The position numbers and the translations under genes were made by a program. Below the pieces are notes generated by a model. That model did no database searches, was not told the DNA's origin, and saw only the letters and a program-made list of their open reading frames with translations. 64,000 nt of DNA from JADLAT01 sp964348795 (lineage in GTDB: Bacteria > Pseudomonadota > Alphaproteobacteria > Micavibrionales > Micavibrionaceae). The DNA lies in assembly GCA_964348795.1 (NCBI GenBank), contig CAYGDY010000011.1:16079-80078 (forward strand). The letters are read 5' to 3'. Shown one piece after another: positions 33,846 to 42,927 of this stretch. Numbering within the stretch: the first letter of the stretch is position 1; each line of letters begins with the position of its first letter.

Positions 33846-33976
33846 GTTCTGATTTGAAAGGACTGTATATATAGGGCGATAGACACACAAAAAAATATCG
33901 CCGCCCTCTTTTCCCCCTGCCCTCTTTGTTCTAGAGTGGCACCGCATATATTGTTCAGAGGGATTTCAAATACGCC

Positions 33977-35881
33977 ATGATACAAAAGAACTGGCCCCGC
34001 AAACGCCCGCTTTTTGCCACAACACCTCAAAAGACGACCCCCGCAAAAAACCGGTGGTTTATCCTCCCCTTTGTGTGGCGCACCACGCGCCGGATCGCGA
34101 CAGGCCTGGGCTTTATGGTGTTGTTCAGCTTCATAATGCTTCTGATCGTTATCCCCCCCTTGATAAAAAAAACAAAAACACCGCCTCTGCCACGTGAAAT
34201 GGTGCTGTTTTTCACACTCGAAAACGGCCTGTTTGAAATCCCCAGCGAACAAGGGCTTTCAGCCCTGTTCGAGGAACAGCCGCCCCCCCTCAAACAACTG
34301 GTGGATGCGCTGGAGAATGCCGCCACAGACAAGCGGGTGCAGGCGCTTGTCGTGCGCATGGATGACGGAGATTTCGATATGGCGCATGCCACAGAATTTC
34401 GCGCCGCTTTGAAACATTTTCGGGCCAGTGGCAAGAAGGCCTACATTTACTCCAATTCCTATGGTGAGGGCGGTGGCGGACTGGGGCGATATTTTATCGC
34501 ATCGGCCTTTGACGAGATCTGGATGCAACCGCTCGGCATTGTCTCGATCACGGGCGTGAGCGCCGAGATTCCGTTCCTGCGCGATACACTGGATAAAATC
34601 GGCCTTGCGCCACAGTTTTTCCAGCGCAAGGAATATAAAAGCGCCTATGAAAGCCTGACCAACAAAACCATGTCCCCCGCCAACAAGGAAGAAATGACCG
34701 CCCTTGTCACAGACATTCGCGCCGAAATTCTCCGCACGATCCCCAAAGAGCGCGGCATGACCCCCGCGCAGTTCGAGTCCTTCGTGAATATGGGCCTGAT
34801 CACGGCGCAGGAAGCCAAAAAATTCAAGCTGGTGACACAAATCGGCTATGGCGACACCATGCTGGACAGTGTAGCGAACACCCTGACGCATGTCCCTGAT
34901 TCCAGCACTCTCCATCTGGTGGATATCACGGATTACATCAAGACCACAGAACATGGGGGCGAAAAAAACCACCTCTCCCTCTCGCCGCACAAAAAACCTA
35001 AAGTTGCGCTGGTTTACGCCGTGGGCACGATTATGCCATCAGACAATGGCGGCGGACTGGGGGATGGGCAAATTGTTTCTGCGGATACTCTGGCGCCTGT
35101 CCTGCATGATCTGGCAGATGATGCCAGCGTCAAGGCGGTGGTCCTGCGGATCGACAGTCCGGGCGGCTCGCCCAGCGCCTCGGAAAGTATTCTCCATGCG
35201 CTCGAACATATCCGGAAAAACAAAAAGCCAGTGATTGTCTCCATGGGACCTTTGGCGGCTTCAGGCGGATACTGGATTGCCAGTTCTGCGGACCGGATCT
35301 TTGCCCTGCCCACCACCCTGACAGGCTCCATCGGCGTGGTCGGCGGGAAATTCGCCATCGGAGATCTGTCACAAAAACTCGGTGTCCGGTGGGAGAAAAT
35401 CTCATGGGGGAAAAATGCTGGCCTGTGGTCCATGAATACGCCCTTCTCCGACAGCGAGGCCGAACGCATGAACGCCATGATGGACCAAGTGTATGACAGC
35501 TTTATCGCCCGCGTGGCCAAGGGCCGTAAAATGAAACCGGACGCTGTTGAAGCCGTTGCACGTGGCCGTGTCTGGACGGGTGTGCGGGCCAAAAACGTGG
35601 GGCTGGTGGACGAGATCGGCGGCCTGAACGAGGCGCTGGATTACGCGGCCAAACGCCTCGGCCAGACCAGCAGACGCGATGTGGACATCGCCATAGAACC
35701 CAAACCCAAAACCCCGTTTGAAGAAGCGCTCTCCCTGTTCGAGAACGAACCCGCCATCGGGCTCGGGCTCCAGCATCTGGACAGCCGGATCACGGCGCGT
35801 CTGGGACCACTCCTGCACATTCTGGACCGGCAGGATCATCCAGCGGATTACGTTACGTACGAGCCCTTGCGCGTACGCTAG
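33977..35881 (+). CDS. sppA: Signal peptide peptidase SppA, long form
   Basis: Membrane-bound serine protease that degrades cleaved signal peptides. 634 residues, with the tandem-domain layout of the 67K type. Membrane helix at about 43-61 after a basic tail. The general-base lysine region is FFQRKEYKSAYESL in the first domain, and the catalytic serine lies in GPLAASGGYWIAS of the second. LRIDSPGGSPSASESI and LTGSIGVVGGK are also typical. Its end overlaps the convergent HAD gene by 29 bases. Confidence 0.95.
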   Translation: MIQKNWPRKRPLFATTPQKTTPAKNRWFILPFVWRTTRRIATGLGFMVLFSFIMLLIVIPPLIKKTKTPPLPREMVLFFTLENGLFEIPSEQGLSALFEEQPPPLKQLVDALENAATDKRVQALVVRMDDGDFDMAHATEFRAALKHFRASGKKAYIYSNSYGEGGGGLGRYFIASAFDEIWMQPLGIVSITGVSAEIPFLRDTLDKIGLAPQFFQRKEYKSAYESLTNKTMSPANKEEMTALVTDIRAEILRTIPKERGMTPAQFESFVNMGLITAQEAKKFKLVTQIGYGDTMLDSVANTLTHVPDSSTLHLVDITDYIKTTEHGGEKNHLSLSPHKKPKVALVYAVGTIMPSDNGGGLGDGQIVSADTLAPVLHDLADDASVKAVVLRIDSPGGSPSASESILHALEHIRKNKKPVIVSMGPLAASGGYWIASSADRIFALPTTLTGSIGVVGGKFAIGDLSQKLGVRWEKISWGKNAGLWSMNTPFSDSEAERMNAMMDQVYDSFIARVAKGRKMKPDAVEAVARGRVWTGVRAKNVGLVDEIGGLNEALDYAAKRLGQTSRRDVDIAIEPKPKTPFEEALSLFENEPAIGLGLQHLDSRITARLGPLLHILDRQDHPADYVTYEPLRVR

Positions 35882-36614
35882 CGGGCTCTTCAGGCACACA
35901 AAGGGTTTTAAGAAGCGCCAGAATATCGCGGTAGCTCATCAGGATATGCTGGGGGCTGAACCCCCGTTCGATCACCGCCACCGCCGCATTGACCCCGTAG
36001 GCAATAGGCACGATTTTACACGGTAAAATCCGGGCGGCGGCTTGTGCGGCCGTTACGTCCTTATGACGATCTCCGATAAACCAGACCACATCGGACTCAT
36101 CGACACGCTCCTTCATTTGCTGAAGCGCGAGAACAAGCGATTCCGGATCGGGTTTGGATTTCAAAATATCTTCCCGAAAAATCGTCACACCGAAATATTC
36201 ATCCAGCCCGAATTTCTGCAGGACATCCTCGCCATAGCCCTTGCCCAGCCCATTACTGACCAGCGCCACCGGAATATTCTGTGCCTTCAAAAACGCCAGC
36301 ACGGCGTAAATGCCAGGGCATGGCTCTACCAATAACTCCACGGGCTTGCGCCTCAGCTTGTGAATAACACGATGCACAATGATAGATTTGGCTTTGCGGA
36401 TCGGGCGCTCGGGGTCAGCGTCTTGTTCCAGCAAAACGGGGCCCTGAGCCTTGCGATGAAAAACCCAGTGCCAGACCTGACCGATTTTAAAGGCCGTATC
36501 ATCCAGCCACTCCATCACCCCCAGCATACGAGGGTTCAAATGCCGCACGGTTGTGCCATCCATATCAAAAATCACGATGGTGGGTTTGGGGAGGGGCATG
36601 TATTTAGCAACCAT
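35853..36614 (-). CDS. HAD-family hydrolase, phosphoglycolate-phosphatase-like
   Basis: 253 residues. HAD motif I FDMDGTTV (about 16-23), motif II VALVSNGLGKG, motif III lysine in ILKSKPDPES, motif IV WFIGDRHKDVTAA. A large helical cap lies between motifs I and II, with the basic stretch RKAKSIIVHRVIHKLRRK. Phosphoglycolate phosphatases have this layout, but the substrate is not certain. Its last 29 bases overlap sppA. Confidence 0.87.
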   Translation of the reverse strand: MVAKYMPLPKPTIVIFDMDGTTVRHLNPRMLGVMEWLDDTAFKIGQVWHWVFHRKAQGPVLLEQDADPERPIRKAKSIIVHRVIHKLRRKPVELLVEPCPGIYAVLAFLKAQNIPVALVSNGLGKGYGEDVLQKFGLDEYFGVTIFREDILKSKPDPESLVLALQQMKERVDESDVVWFIGDRHKDVTAAQAAARILPCKIVPIAYGVNAAVAVIERGFSPQHILMSYRDILALLKTLCVPEEPASVRARART

Positions 36615-36626
36615 TTTTCATTTCGG

Positions 36627-36692
36627 GTCATCCTGAACGCAGTGAAGGATCTTGTTCTATTCATTGAGATTCTTCGCTTCGCTCAGAATGAC
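36627..36692. repeat. Dispersed palindromic repeat, family R-C
   Basis: GTCATCCTGAACGCAGTGAA ... GGATCTT / AGATTCTTCGCTTCGCTC ... AGAATGACC, between dxs and the HAD gene. Confidence 0.85.
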
Positions 36693-36696
36693 CTGT

Positions 36697-38676
36697 TTAT
36701 TTTAAGACACATGCCACAATCCCCGCCGCATCGAGCCCCGCTTGCGCATACTGACGCTCGGGCACGTCATGATCCTGAAACACATCGGGCAGACATAAGG
36801 TGCGGATTTTACATCCGGTTTGTAACAGATCCTGCGCAGACAGATGCTCCAGCACAAAAGCGCCAAACCCGCCACGTGAACCTTCCTCGATCGTGATCAA
36901 CATCTTGTGATTTTTCACTAAGCGCTCAATCAACACCGTATCCAGCGGCTTGGCAAAGCGGGCATCGGCCACGGTCACAGACACGCCATGTTGGTGCTCC
37001 AACATCTCTGCCGCTTTCAAGGCTTCTGCCAGCCGCGTACCATAAGACACTATCGCTACATCAGACCCTTCCCGTACGATCCGGCCCTTGCCGATCTCCA
37101 GAACCTCTCCGGCTTCGGGCAAGGTTACGCCCGTTCCGTTTCCGCGCGGATACCGAAACGCAATCGGCCCGTTATCGTACGCGCAGGCTGTTGCCACCAT
37201 ATGCACCAGTTCAGCTTCGTCCGATGGCGCCATCAACACAAAATTGGGCAAACACCCGAGATACGCCGTATCAAATGCCCCCGCATGGGTTTGTCCGTCC
37301 GCGCCAACCAGCCCTGCCCGATCCATCGCAAAGCGCACAGGCAGATTTTGAATCGCCACATCATGCACAACTTGATCATACCCGCGTTGCAAAAACGTGG
37401 AGTAAATCGCCACAAACGGCTTGTATCCTTCCGTCGCCAACCCTGCGGCAAAGGTCACAGCATGTTGTTCGGCAATGCCAACATCAAACATCCGGTCCGG
37501 AAATTCTTTTGCAAACAGATCCATCCCCGTACCATCCGGCATGGCCGCCGTGATGCCAACAATTTTGGGATCGGTTTGCGCCTGCCGGATCAGGCTTTGC
37601 GCAAACACTTTTGTATAGGATGGAGGGCCTAGAGAAGCTTTCGCCTGCTCCCCTGTTATAACATCAAAGGTGCGCACACCATGCATTTTATCCGGCGATT
37701 GCTCGGCCGGCGTATAGCCTTTGCCCTTTTGAGTCATGACGTGGATCAGAACGGGACCGTGATTGTCGGAGTCGCGCACATTGCGCAGGACAGGCAGGAG
37801 ATGGTCCAGATTATGTCCGTCCACGGGGCCGATATAATAAAACCCCATTTCCTCGAACATCGAACCACCATACGGCGCAGAAAGCGCGAGCCGTGCATGT
37901 TCCTCCGCCCGCTTAGCCGCATGGCGGAAGGGGGAGGGTAAATTCTCCGTAATTCTTTTCCCGATTTCCCGTGCATTAATATAGGGCCGCGAAGACACCA
38001 GCTTGGTCAGATATCGGCTCATCGCACCTACGGGCGGGGCAATCGACATTTCATTGTCATTCAAAATGACAATCAAGCGTGTTTTTTTATCATGGAATTT
38101 AAGAGAGCCCGCATTGTTCAGGGCCTCATAGGCCATACCGGCGCTCATCGCCCCATCGCCGATCACGGCAATCACGTGGTTCTGCCCGCCGGACAAATCC
38201 CGCGCCACCGCCATGCCCAGCCCTGCGGAAATCGAGGTTGAACTGTGCGCCGCGCCAAACGGATCATATTGCGACTCCGAACGCTTGGTAAAACCTGATA
38301 ACCCGCCCCCTTGCCGGAGGGTATGAATACGGTCCTTACGGCCCGTCAGGATTTTATGCGGATAGGATTGGTGTCCTACATCCCAGATCAGGCGGTCATG
38401 GGGCGTATCGAACACGGCATGAAGCGCCACGGTGAGCTCCACCACGCCCAGCCCCGCGCCCAAATGCCCGCCTGTTTTGGACACGGCAGAGATCATCGTC
38501 TGGCGCACGTCATCGGCCAGTGCTTTCAAATCCTCATCCGTCAGGGATTTCAGATCATCCGGCGTATGAATGCGGTCCAGCATACAGGACTCTTTTGGCG
38601 AGGGAACGGCTTCCATAGGAGGCGCGCTCTCCGGCGGAGAAGCTTCCAGCGCATCTGTTTTCTGGGCCTGTTTCAT
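36697..38676 (-). CDS. dxs: 1-deoxy-D-xylulose-5-phosphate synthase
   Basis: Thiamine-diphosphate enzyme joining pyruvate and glyceraldehyde 3-phosphate, the first step of the MEP pathway. From ATG 38676 (preceded by CGGAGGCACG) 659 residues; the frame is open to 38862 but that lies in the leader. The first 35 residues (Pro/Ser/Glu-rich) are extra compared with E. coli. Key motifs: SKTGGHLGAGLGVVELTVAL, DVGHQSYPHKILTGR, TPP-binding GDGAMSAGMAYEALNNAG with NDNEMSI, GPVDGHNLDHLLPVL, and MDRAGLVGADGQTHAGAFD. The promoter is about 260 bases upstream. Confidence 0.96.
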   Translation of the reverse strand: MKQAQKTDALEASPPESAPPMEAVPSPKESCMLDRIHTPDDLKSLTDEDLKALADDVRQTMISAVSKTGGHLGAGLGVVELTVALHAVFDTPHDRLIWDVGHQSYPHKILTGRKDRIHTLRQGGGLSGFTKRSESQYDPFGAAHSSTSISAGLGMAVARDLSGGQNHVIAVIGDGAMSAGMAYEALNNAGSLKFHDKKTRLIVILNDNEMSIAPPVGAMSRYLTKLVSSRPYINAREIGKRITENLPSPFRHAAKRAEEHARLALSAPYGGSMFEEMGFYYIGPVDGHNLDHLLPVLRNVRDSDNHGPVLIHVMTQKGKGYTPAEQSPDKMHGVRTFDVITGEQAKASLGPPSYTKVFAQSLIRQAQTDPKIVGITAAMPDGTGMDLFAKEFPDRMFDVGIAEQHAVTFAAGLATEGYKPFVAIYSTFLQRGYDQVVHDVAIQNLPVRFAMDRAGLVGADGQTHAGAFDTAYLGCLPNFVLMAPSDEAELVHMVATACAYDNGPIAFRYPRGNGTGVTLPEAGEVLEIGKGRIVREGSDVAIVSYGTRLAEALKAAEMLEHQHGVSVTVADARFAKPLDTVLIERLVKNHKMLITIEEGSRGGFGAFVLEHLSAQDLLQTGCKIRTLCLPDVFQDHDVPERQYAQAGLDAAGIVACVLK

Positions 38677-38969
38677 CGTGCCTCCGTTGTAACGCAAAAA
38701 AGACCCAAAAGGCAAAAGGTTTCTATGTGCGGTGTGTTTCGTGGGTGGCCTTATAAAAAATGGGGTTGAAAGAAGTAAAGACATGCGCGCATGCTTTGGT
38801 TTTCCTGTCGTTGTTTGACGTCCTTCGGTCCGAAGGGGGCGCGGGTCTTGTACAAGGCTCATCCTTGTCTGTTTCGATCACGAAACGCTCTGGCCCCTCT
38901 GCCGATTCTAGGACGTTGTTACCGGTAACGTCACATCTCATATATAGGATATTATTCCTAGTTTGTCAA
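38677..38969 (-). promoter_or_regulatory. dxs promoter, operator-like palindrome and long leader
   Basis: On the minus strand TTGACA (38969-38964), 17 bases, TATATA (38946-38941). Just after the expected start lies the perfect palindrome GTTACCGGTAAC (38918-38929), shaped like operators of LacI-type repressors with a central CG. The leader to ATG 38676 is about 258 bases and holds hairpins CCTTCGGTCCGAAGG (38822-38836) and TTTCGATCACGAAA (38872-38885). No known riboswitch, including the TPP type, is recognised. Confidence 0.6.
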
Positions 38970-38992
38970 GGGGTTTTTTGTGCCGCCCCCCT

Positions 38993-39075
38993 GTCATCCC
39001 GAGCGAAGTCGAGGGATATTACCCATAACTACAAGATCAGATCCCTCCACGCGGCGTTGCCTTGGCCCGAATGAC
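38993..39075. repeat. Dispersed palindromic repeat, family R-B
   Basis: GTCATCCCGAGCGAAGTCGA then GGGATAT ... CAGATCCCTCCACGCGGC ... GGCCCGAATGACA. Lies between the divergent dxs and 39159 promoters. Confidence 0.85.
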
Positions 39076-39095
39076 ATTTAAGAAGGACAAAAAAA

Positions 39096-39124
39096 TTGAC
39101 AGAACAAAAATTTGTTTCTATAAA
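39096..39124 (+). promoter_or_regulatory. Sigma-70-type promoter
   Basis: TTGACA (39096-39101), 17 bases, TATAAA (39119-39124). Drives the gene at 39159. Confidence 0.75.
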
Positions 39125-39158
39125 TACATCTTTCAAGCCCTATGATGAAGTATAGACC

Positions 39159-39653
39159 ATGCCAACCGTTCATATTTTGCAAAGCTATAAAGACATACAT
39201 GGTGATCCTTTAGCCGAGTACTTAACAGACAACGGTCTGGACGCCACCGCATGGGAAACCAGCGAAGCCAAAGACCTTATAGAGCTTTTGAAAGAAGAAG
39301 AGCCAACAGACAAACCTGTGGTTTTTATCCCAAGCATCATTGGTCCTAACATTGATTTATTGGAGGCCACATGTATGATAACAAAAGCACAGGCTGGTCT
39401 TCTTTCTCTCAAAAATTTAAAAAAATTAGAGAGTAATTGCACCTTCGGCGAACAATTTGCCAAAGCCGCCGCGACCCTAGAACGCCCCACACTGGTGATC
39501 GGGTATTCCTCTGAACTTCCGGACAATTTCAGTGCGCTGGGAACAGAATTTCACCGCATTGCAGGAGTAGACAAAGATTGGATGACTCCCGAAAATGACT
39601 TCCCAAAAATCCTCGACACCATCAAAGCCTATTATGACGAATTGCATGTTTAA
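39159..39653 (+). CDS. Hypothetical soluble protein
   Basis: 164 residues. Alternating strands and helices (TVHILQSYKDIHGDPLAEYL; PVVFIPSIIGPNIDLLEATC; PTLVIGYSSELPDNF) suggest a compact alpha/beta fold, possibly related to receiver or flavodoxin-like folds, but no active-site motif is seen and the assignment is weak. A near-consensus promoter lies 35 bases before the start codon. It sits against the direction of dxs and ispA, between the two. Confidence 0.7.
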   Translation: MPTVHILQSYKDIHGDPLAEYLTDNGLDATAWETSEAKDLIELLKEEEPTDKPVVFIPSIIGPNIDLLEATCMITKAQAGLLSLKNLKKLESNCTFGEQFAKAAATLERPTLVIGYSSELPDNFSALGTEFHRIAGVDKDWMTPENDFPKILDTIKAYYDELHV

Positions 39654-39717
39654 AGGGCGTTGTCATACACACAACATGACCTCCACGCCCTGATTGTCGT
39701 CCCATCCCCTCCTTTGT

Positions 39718-39920
39718 CATCCCGTTGAAAAACGGATCTATAAAAATTCACCACGAAGATCACGAAGTCACACGAAGCGCCCTCAGCCTCGTCATTGCGA
39801 GGAGGCCTTGAGGCTGACGAAGCAATCCAGTTCCTTTTTTCTGGATCGCCACGGCTCCTCACGGAGCCTCGCGATGACGATTAAAAAACTTCGTGTATAT
39901 TCGTGCGCTTCGTGGTTCAA
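39718..39920. repeat. Compound repeat: R-A nested between inverted R-D arms
   Basis: The 365-base gap 39654-40018 is mainly repeat: an R-G-like half near 39718-39740, an R-D arm at 39747-39780 (TTCACCACGAAGATCACGAA), an R-A palindrome at 39790-39879, and the inverted R-D arm at 39889-39920 (CTTCGTGTATATTCGTGCGC). Same order as at 3171-3371. Confidence 0.82.
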
Positions 39921-40018
39921 ACTTTTATTAACCCCGCCTCGGGAGGGCAGGAAGGACGTTTTAGACAATCACCCTATACAAAATGAGCTATAATCTGGAA
40001 TGTGGCAATTCAAAAACA

Positions 40019-40642
40019 TCATAATTTGTGCAACACACCGAAAAAAAACTGAAGACTTCTCTCTAATTCCCAAGCAATTTGACGCATTGTTGCTAAATGA
40101 GCAAAGGGTATTGGCTTGTTGGCACACGTTACTTGAGAGTCATTTACCGTAGCCAGTATTTGATAAGCCTCATCACCCCATTCAGAATCGAAATGAGAAC
40201 CCCCATCTGTATCCCTTATAGAAAAAACAACATTTTTTCGAGTTAATATTCTACCGTCTGTAGTTTCAAATACTTTCTCTTCCCACCAATCATCAAAGCT
40301 TTTCCAAGAGAACCAAGGAAAGTCCATATTCAAATGACAATGAGGCACATATTCTTTCTTATCCTGAGACATCTTAATCTGACACAAAGCAACTCTTGGA
40401 TACGCCTCCAATCCTCTTGAGGTGCTAAAATATTGTATAGCTCTTCGCCTTCCCAATTGCGTCAAAACAGAGCATGTCCTACGCTTTCCATCATGCAGGA
40501 GGGTATAGACAGTGGTTGCAAGCCGCTTGGCCTCCCAAATCTTTCCACTATCGTAGGCTTGGCCTGAATCATGAAGCATATGCCTCTGCTCAAGAAAAGC
40601 CGCTTGCACCTCTTTTTTGCTACGCTTTGCTCCTCGTGCCAT
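40019..40642 (-). CDS. Hypothetical protein
   Basis: 207 residues, soluble. The N-terminal part is basic, then DSGKIWEAKRLATTVYTLLH (about 31-50), a segment seen in a group of uncharacterised bacterial proteins. The middle is rich in aromatic residues (FPWFSWKSFDDWWEE); the C-terminus is helical (MRQIAWELERSLQFFFGVL). AT-rich compared with ispA upstream. No function recognised. It lies 32 bases downstream of ispA in the same direction. Confidence 0.65.
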   Translation of the reverse strand: MARGAKRSKKEVQAAFLEQRHMLHDSGQAYDSGKIWEAKRLATTVYTLLHDGKRRTCSVLTQLGRRRAIQYFSTSRGLEAYPRVALCQIKMSQDKKEYVPHCHLNMDFPWFSWKSFDDWWEEKVFETTDGRILTRKNVVFSIRDTDGGSHFDSEWGDEAYQILATVNDSQVTCANKPIPFAHLATMRQIAWELERSLQFFFGVLHKL

Positions 40643-40674
40643 TCAATAATATCAAACGTACAACCCAAAAAACC

Positions 40675-41589
40675 CTAAGCCCGTCTCGACAGCACGTAAT
40701 AGGCCAGCTCCTTCAGCATATCCGCGCGCCCTTCAAATATTTTAAGATGCGCGATAGCCTGATCGGCTAGCATTTCCGCCCGCTCGCGGGCTTGCTCAAT
40801 CCCCATGGTGGACACGAATGTGGCCTTGCCGGCGGCTTCGTCCTTGCGGGTATCCTTGCCAGTATCCTGCGTCGAGGATTCCACGTCCAAAATATCATCT
40901 GTGACCTGAAACGCGAGCCCCAGATCATGCGCATAATTGCACAGGGCTTTTCTTTGGTGCTCTCCGGCTTTCCCCAAAATCGCCCCTGCCTCACAGGCAA
41001 AGGCCATGAGTTTGCCGGTTTTCATCCGTTGCAAACGGGAAATAGTGCCCAGATCGAAGGCTTCTTTCTCCCCGATCAAATCCAGCATCTGCCCGCCCAC
41101 CATACCGTGCCCGCCCGAAGCCGAGGCCAGCGCCCGCACCAGTTCGCACCGCACGCGCGGGTCTTCATGGGTTTCCGGATCTGCCAGCACCTCAAACGCC
41201 AGCGTCAACAGCGCATCTCCGGCCAGAATTGCCGTGGCCTCGCCATATTGTCTGTGCACCGTGGGCTTGTTCCTGCGAAGCGCCGCATCATCCATCGCGG
41301 GCAGATCATCATGGATCAAAGAATAGCAGTGGACAAACTCAATCGCCGCCGCCACCCGCCGCGCGCGCGCAGAAGGCACATTGAACAAAAAGGCCGACTG
41401 CACCGCCATAAAGGGCCGCATCCGCTTTCCGCCGCCGAGTGTCCCGTGGCGCATGGCCTCGAACAATTTCGTCTCGGCCAGCGTTTCCGTCTCGGGCAAC
41501 AGACGTTCCATGGTCAGGTTCACCGCCTGCGCCACTTCCGCCATGGCATGTTGCAGTTCGGGACTGGCGTCTCTGGGGGATGGGGCCAT
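40675..41589 (-). CDS. ispA: Polyprenyl synthetase (farnesyl diphosphate synthase)
   Basis: Condenses IPP with DMAPP and GPP to give farnesyl diphosphate for quinones, hopanoids and undecaprenyl carrier. 304 residues. First aspartate-rich motif LIHDDLPAMDDAALRR, GGKRMRPFM, second motif FQVTDDILDVE, and KAGEH-like lysine-containing loops. The type fits short-chain (FPP) synthases. xseB starts 7 bases upstream and is co-directional. dxs, often next in this operon, is about 2 kb further along after two unrelated genes. Confidence 0.94.
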   Translation of the reverse strand: MAPSPRDASPELQHAMAEVAQAVNLTMERLLPETETLAETKLFEAMRHGTLGGGKRMRPFMAVQSAFLFNVPSARARRVAAAIEFVHCYSLIHDDLPAMDDAALRRNKPTVHRQYGEATAILAGDALLTLAFEVLADPETHEDPRVRCELVRALASASGGHGMVGGQMLDLIGEKEAFDLGTISRLQRMKTGKLMAFACEAGAILGKAGEHQRKALCNYAHDLGLAFQVTDDILDVESSTQDTGKDTRKDEAAGKATFVSTMGIEQARERAEMLADQAIAHLKIFEGRADMLKELAYYVLSRRA

Positions 41590-41596
41590 GGGCGGT

Positions 41597-41842
41597 TTAC
41601 TCCGTTGCGTCTAAGGGTTGAGTGGAAATCTGACCGTCTTTATCCACCGTAATTTTTTCGATCTTGGCCTGCGCGTCACGCAGTTTTGATTCGCAATGTT
41701 TTTTGAGCGCTACGCCCCGTTCATAGGCCGTGATGGACTGCTCCAGCGCGGTTTGCCCTGTCTCCAAGGACCGGACAATGGTTTCGAGCTCGGACAGGGC
41801 CTCCTCGAAGCTGAGGGATTCAATGGGCTTTAATTTTTCCAT
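41597..41842 (-). CDS. xseB: Exodeoxyribonuclease VII small subunit
   Basis: 81 residues from ATG 41842. Family pattern LSFEEALSELETIVRSLETG then LEQSITAYERGVALKKHCES, a two-helix coiled coil that binds XseA. Single-strand DNA exonuclease subunit. It precedes ispA by 7 bases, the common order in proteobacteria. xseA is not in the window. Confidence 0.95.
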   Translation of the reverse strand: MEKLKPIESLSFEEALSELETIVRSLETGQTALEQSITAYERGVALKKHCESKLRDAQAKIEKITVDKDGQISTQPLDATE

Positions 41843-41879
41843 CACGCTGTTTTTATCTTCAACCCGCCGTTCAACACAT

Positions 41880-41940
41880 GTCATTCCGAGGCAAAGCCGA
41901 AGAATCTCAAAAAGATCCTTCACTCGCGTTCGGGACGACA
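41880..41940. repeat. Dispersed palindromic repeat, family R-C
   Basis: GTCATTCCGAGGCAAAGCCG then AAGAATCT ... AGATCCTTCACTCGCG ... CGGGACGACA, upstream of xseB. Confidence 0.8.
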
Positions 41941-42013
41941 CTTGAAATTTGAACCCAGAGTGTATGCCAGAGCAGGCTCTGGCTCAAGTGCTTAATACAT
42001 GTTATAGACAGGA

Positions 42014-42766
42014 ATGATGAAAGGCCCCTCCGTCCCCTCAAACTTACGTGTCTATGCCATTGGCGATATCCACGGCCATGCGGATGCGCTCCATAAAATG
42101 CACGAGGCCATTTCCACAGATTTGCTGGTGGCCCCGCCGGAACACGCCCATATTGTGTATCTGGGCGATTATATTGATCGTGGCCCTGAAAATGATGCTG
42201 TCATTGATATTCTGATAGCCCGTCAGGCGCGCGGAGACGGAATCCCCAAGACCTTCCTGCGCGGCAATCACGAGCTGGCCCTGTTTGAATTTATGGATCA
42301 CAGGCCCGAAGGGCATGACTGGCTGAAATGGGGGGGGCTGGATACCTTGCGCAACTATGGTATTTCTCTTGAAAAACGGGAATTTACACCCCATGAATAT
42401 GCCCTGATTGCCGAGAATTTCCGTGCCCTGTTCCCCGCCCGTCACAGAACCTTTCTGGAAGAGCTCTCCCTGACCCACACCATCGGGGATTACCTGTTCA
42501 CCCATGCGGGCGTGGACCCATTTAAGCCCCTGCACGCCCAGACGCAGAAGGATTTCACCGCCATCCGCGAACCGTTTTTGTCATGGCATAAGCACGCAGA
42601 ATATAAACCGCTTGAAAAGAAAGTGGTGCACGGCCATTCGGTGGAGAAAGAGCCCTCAAACCTCCCGCACCGGATCGGCGTGGATACAGGGCTTTACAAG
42701 ACCGGAATTCTCACCGCCGCTGTCTTGCAGGGAAACAGCGTGCGATATATGCAGGTGGGGGGTTAA
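42014..42766 (+). CDS. Metallophosphoesterase, protein-phosphatase type
   Basis: 250 residues. Dinuclear-metal motifs in order: GDIHGHADAL (about 17), YLGDYIDRGPEND (about 50), LRGNHELAL (about 83), FTHAGVDP and VVHGHSV. This is the layout of bacteriophage-lambda-type serine/threonine phosphatases and ApaH relatives; the substrate could be a phosphoprotein or a dinucleotide. Stands alone between repeats. Confidence 0.92.
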   Translation: MMKGPSVPSNLRVYAIGDIHGHADALHKMHEAISTDLLVAPPEHAHIVYLGDYIDRGPENDAVIDILIARQARGDGIPKTFLRGNHELALFEFMDHRPEGHDWLKWGGLDTLRNYGISLEKREFTPHEYALIAENFRALFPARHRTFLEELSLTHTIGDYLFTHAGVDPFKPLHAQTQKDFTAIREPFLSWHKHAEYKPLEKKVVHGHSVEKEPSNLPHRIGVDTGLYKTGILTAAVLQGNSVRYMQVGG

Positions 42767-42824
42767 CGTACAGCAACACAAGAAGATCTCGCCCGCCTTC
42801 ACTGTCTCATCCCGCGCCTCTTCT

Positions 42825-42896
42825 GTCATTCTGAGGCAACGCCGAAGAGTCCCAAAAACCATAAAAAGAGATCCTTCCGCTTCGCGTCAGGATGAC
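42825..42896. repeat. Dispersed palindromic repeat, family R-C
   Basis: GTCATTCTGAGGCAACGCCG ... AGATCCTTCCGCTTCGCG ... TCAGGATGACA, between converging genes. Confidence 0.85.
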
Positions 42897-42927
42897 AGGG
42901 GAGAAGAAGCGCTCCCTCACACCCACC

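Noticed and set aside
38677..38862. N-terminal extension of dxs
   Set aside because: ATG 38676 has CGGAGG in front and the extension has no family similarity.
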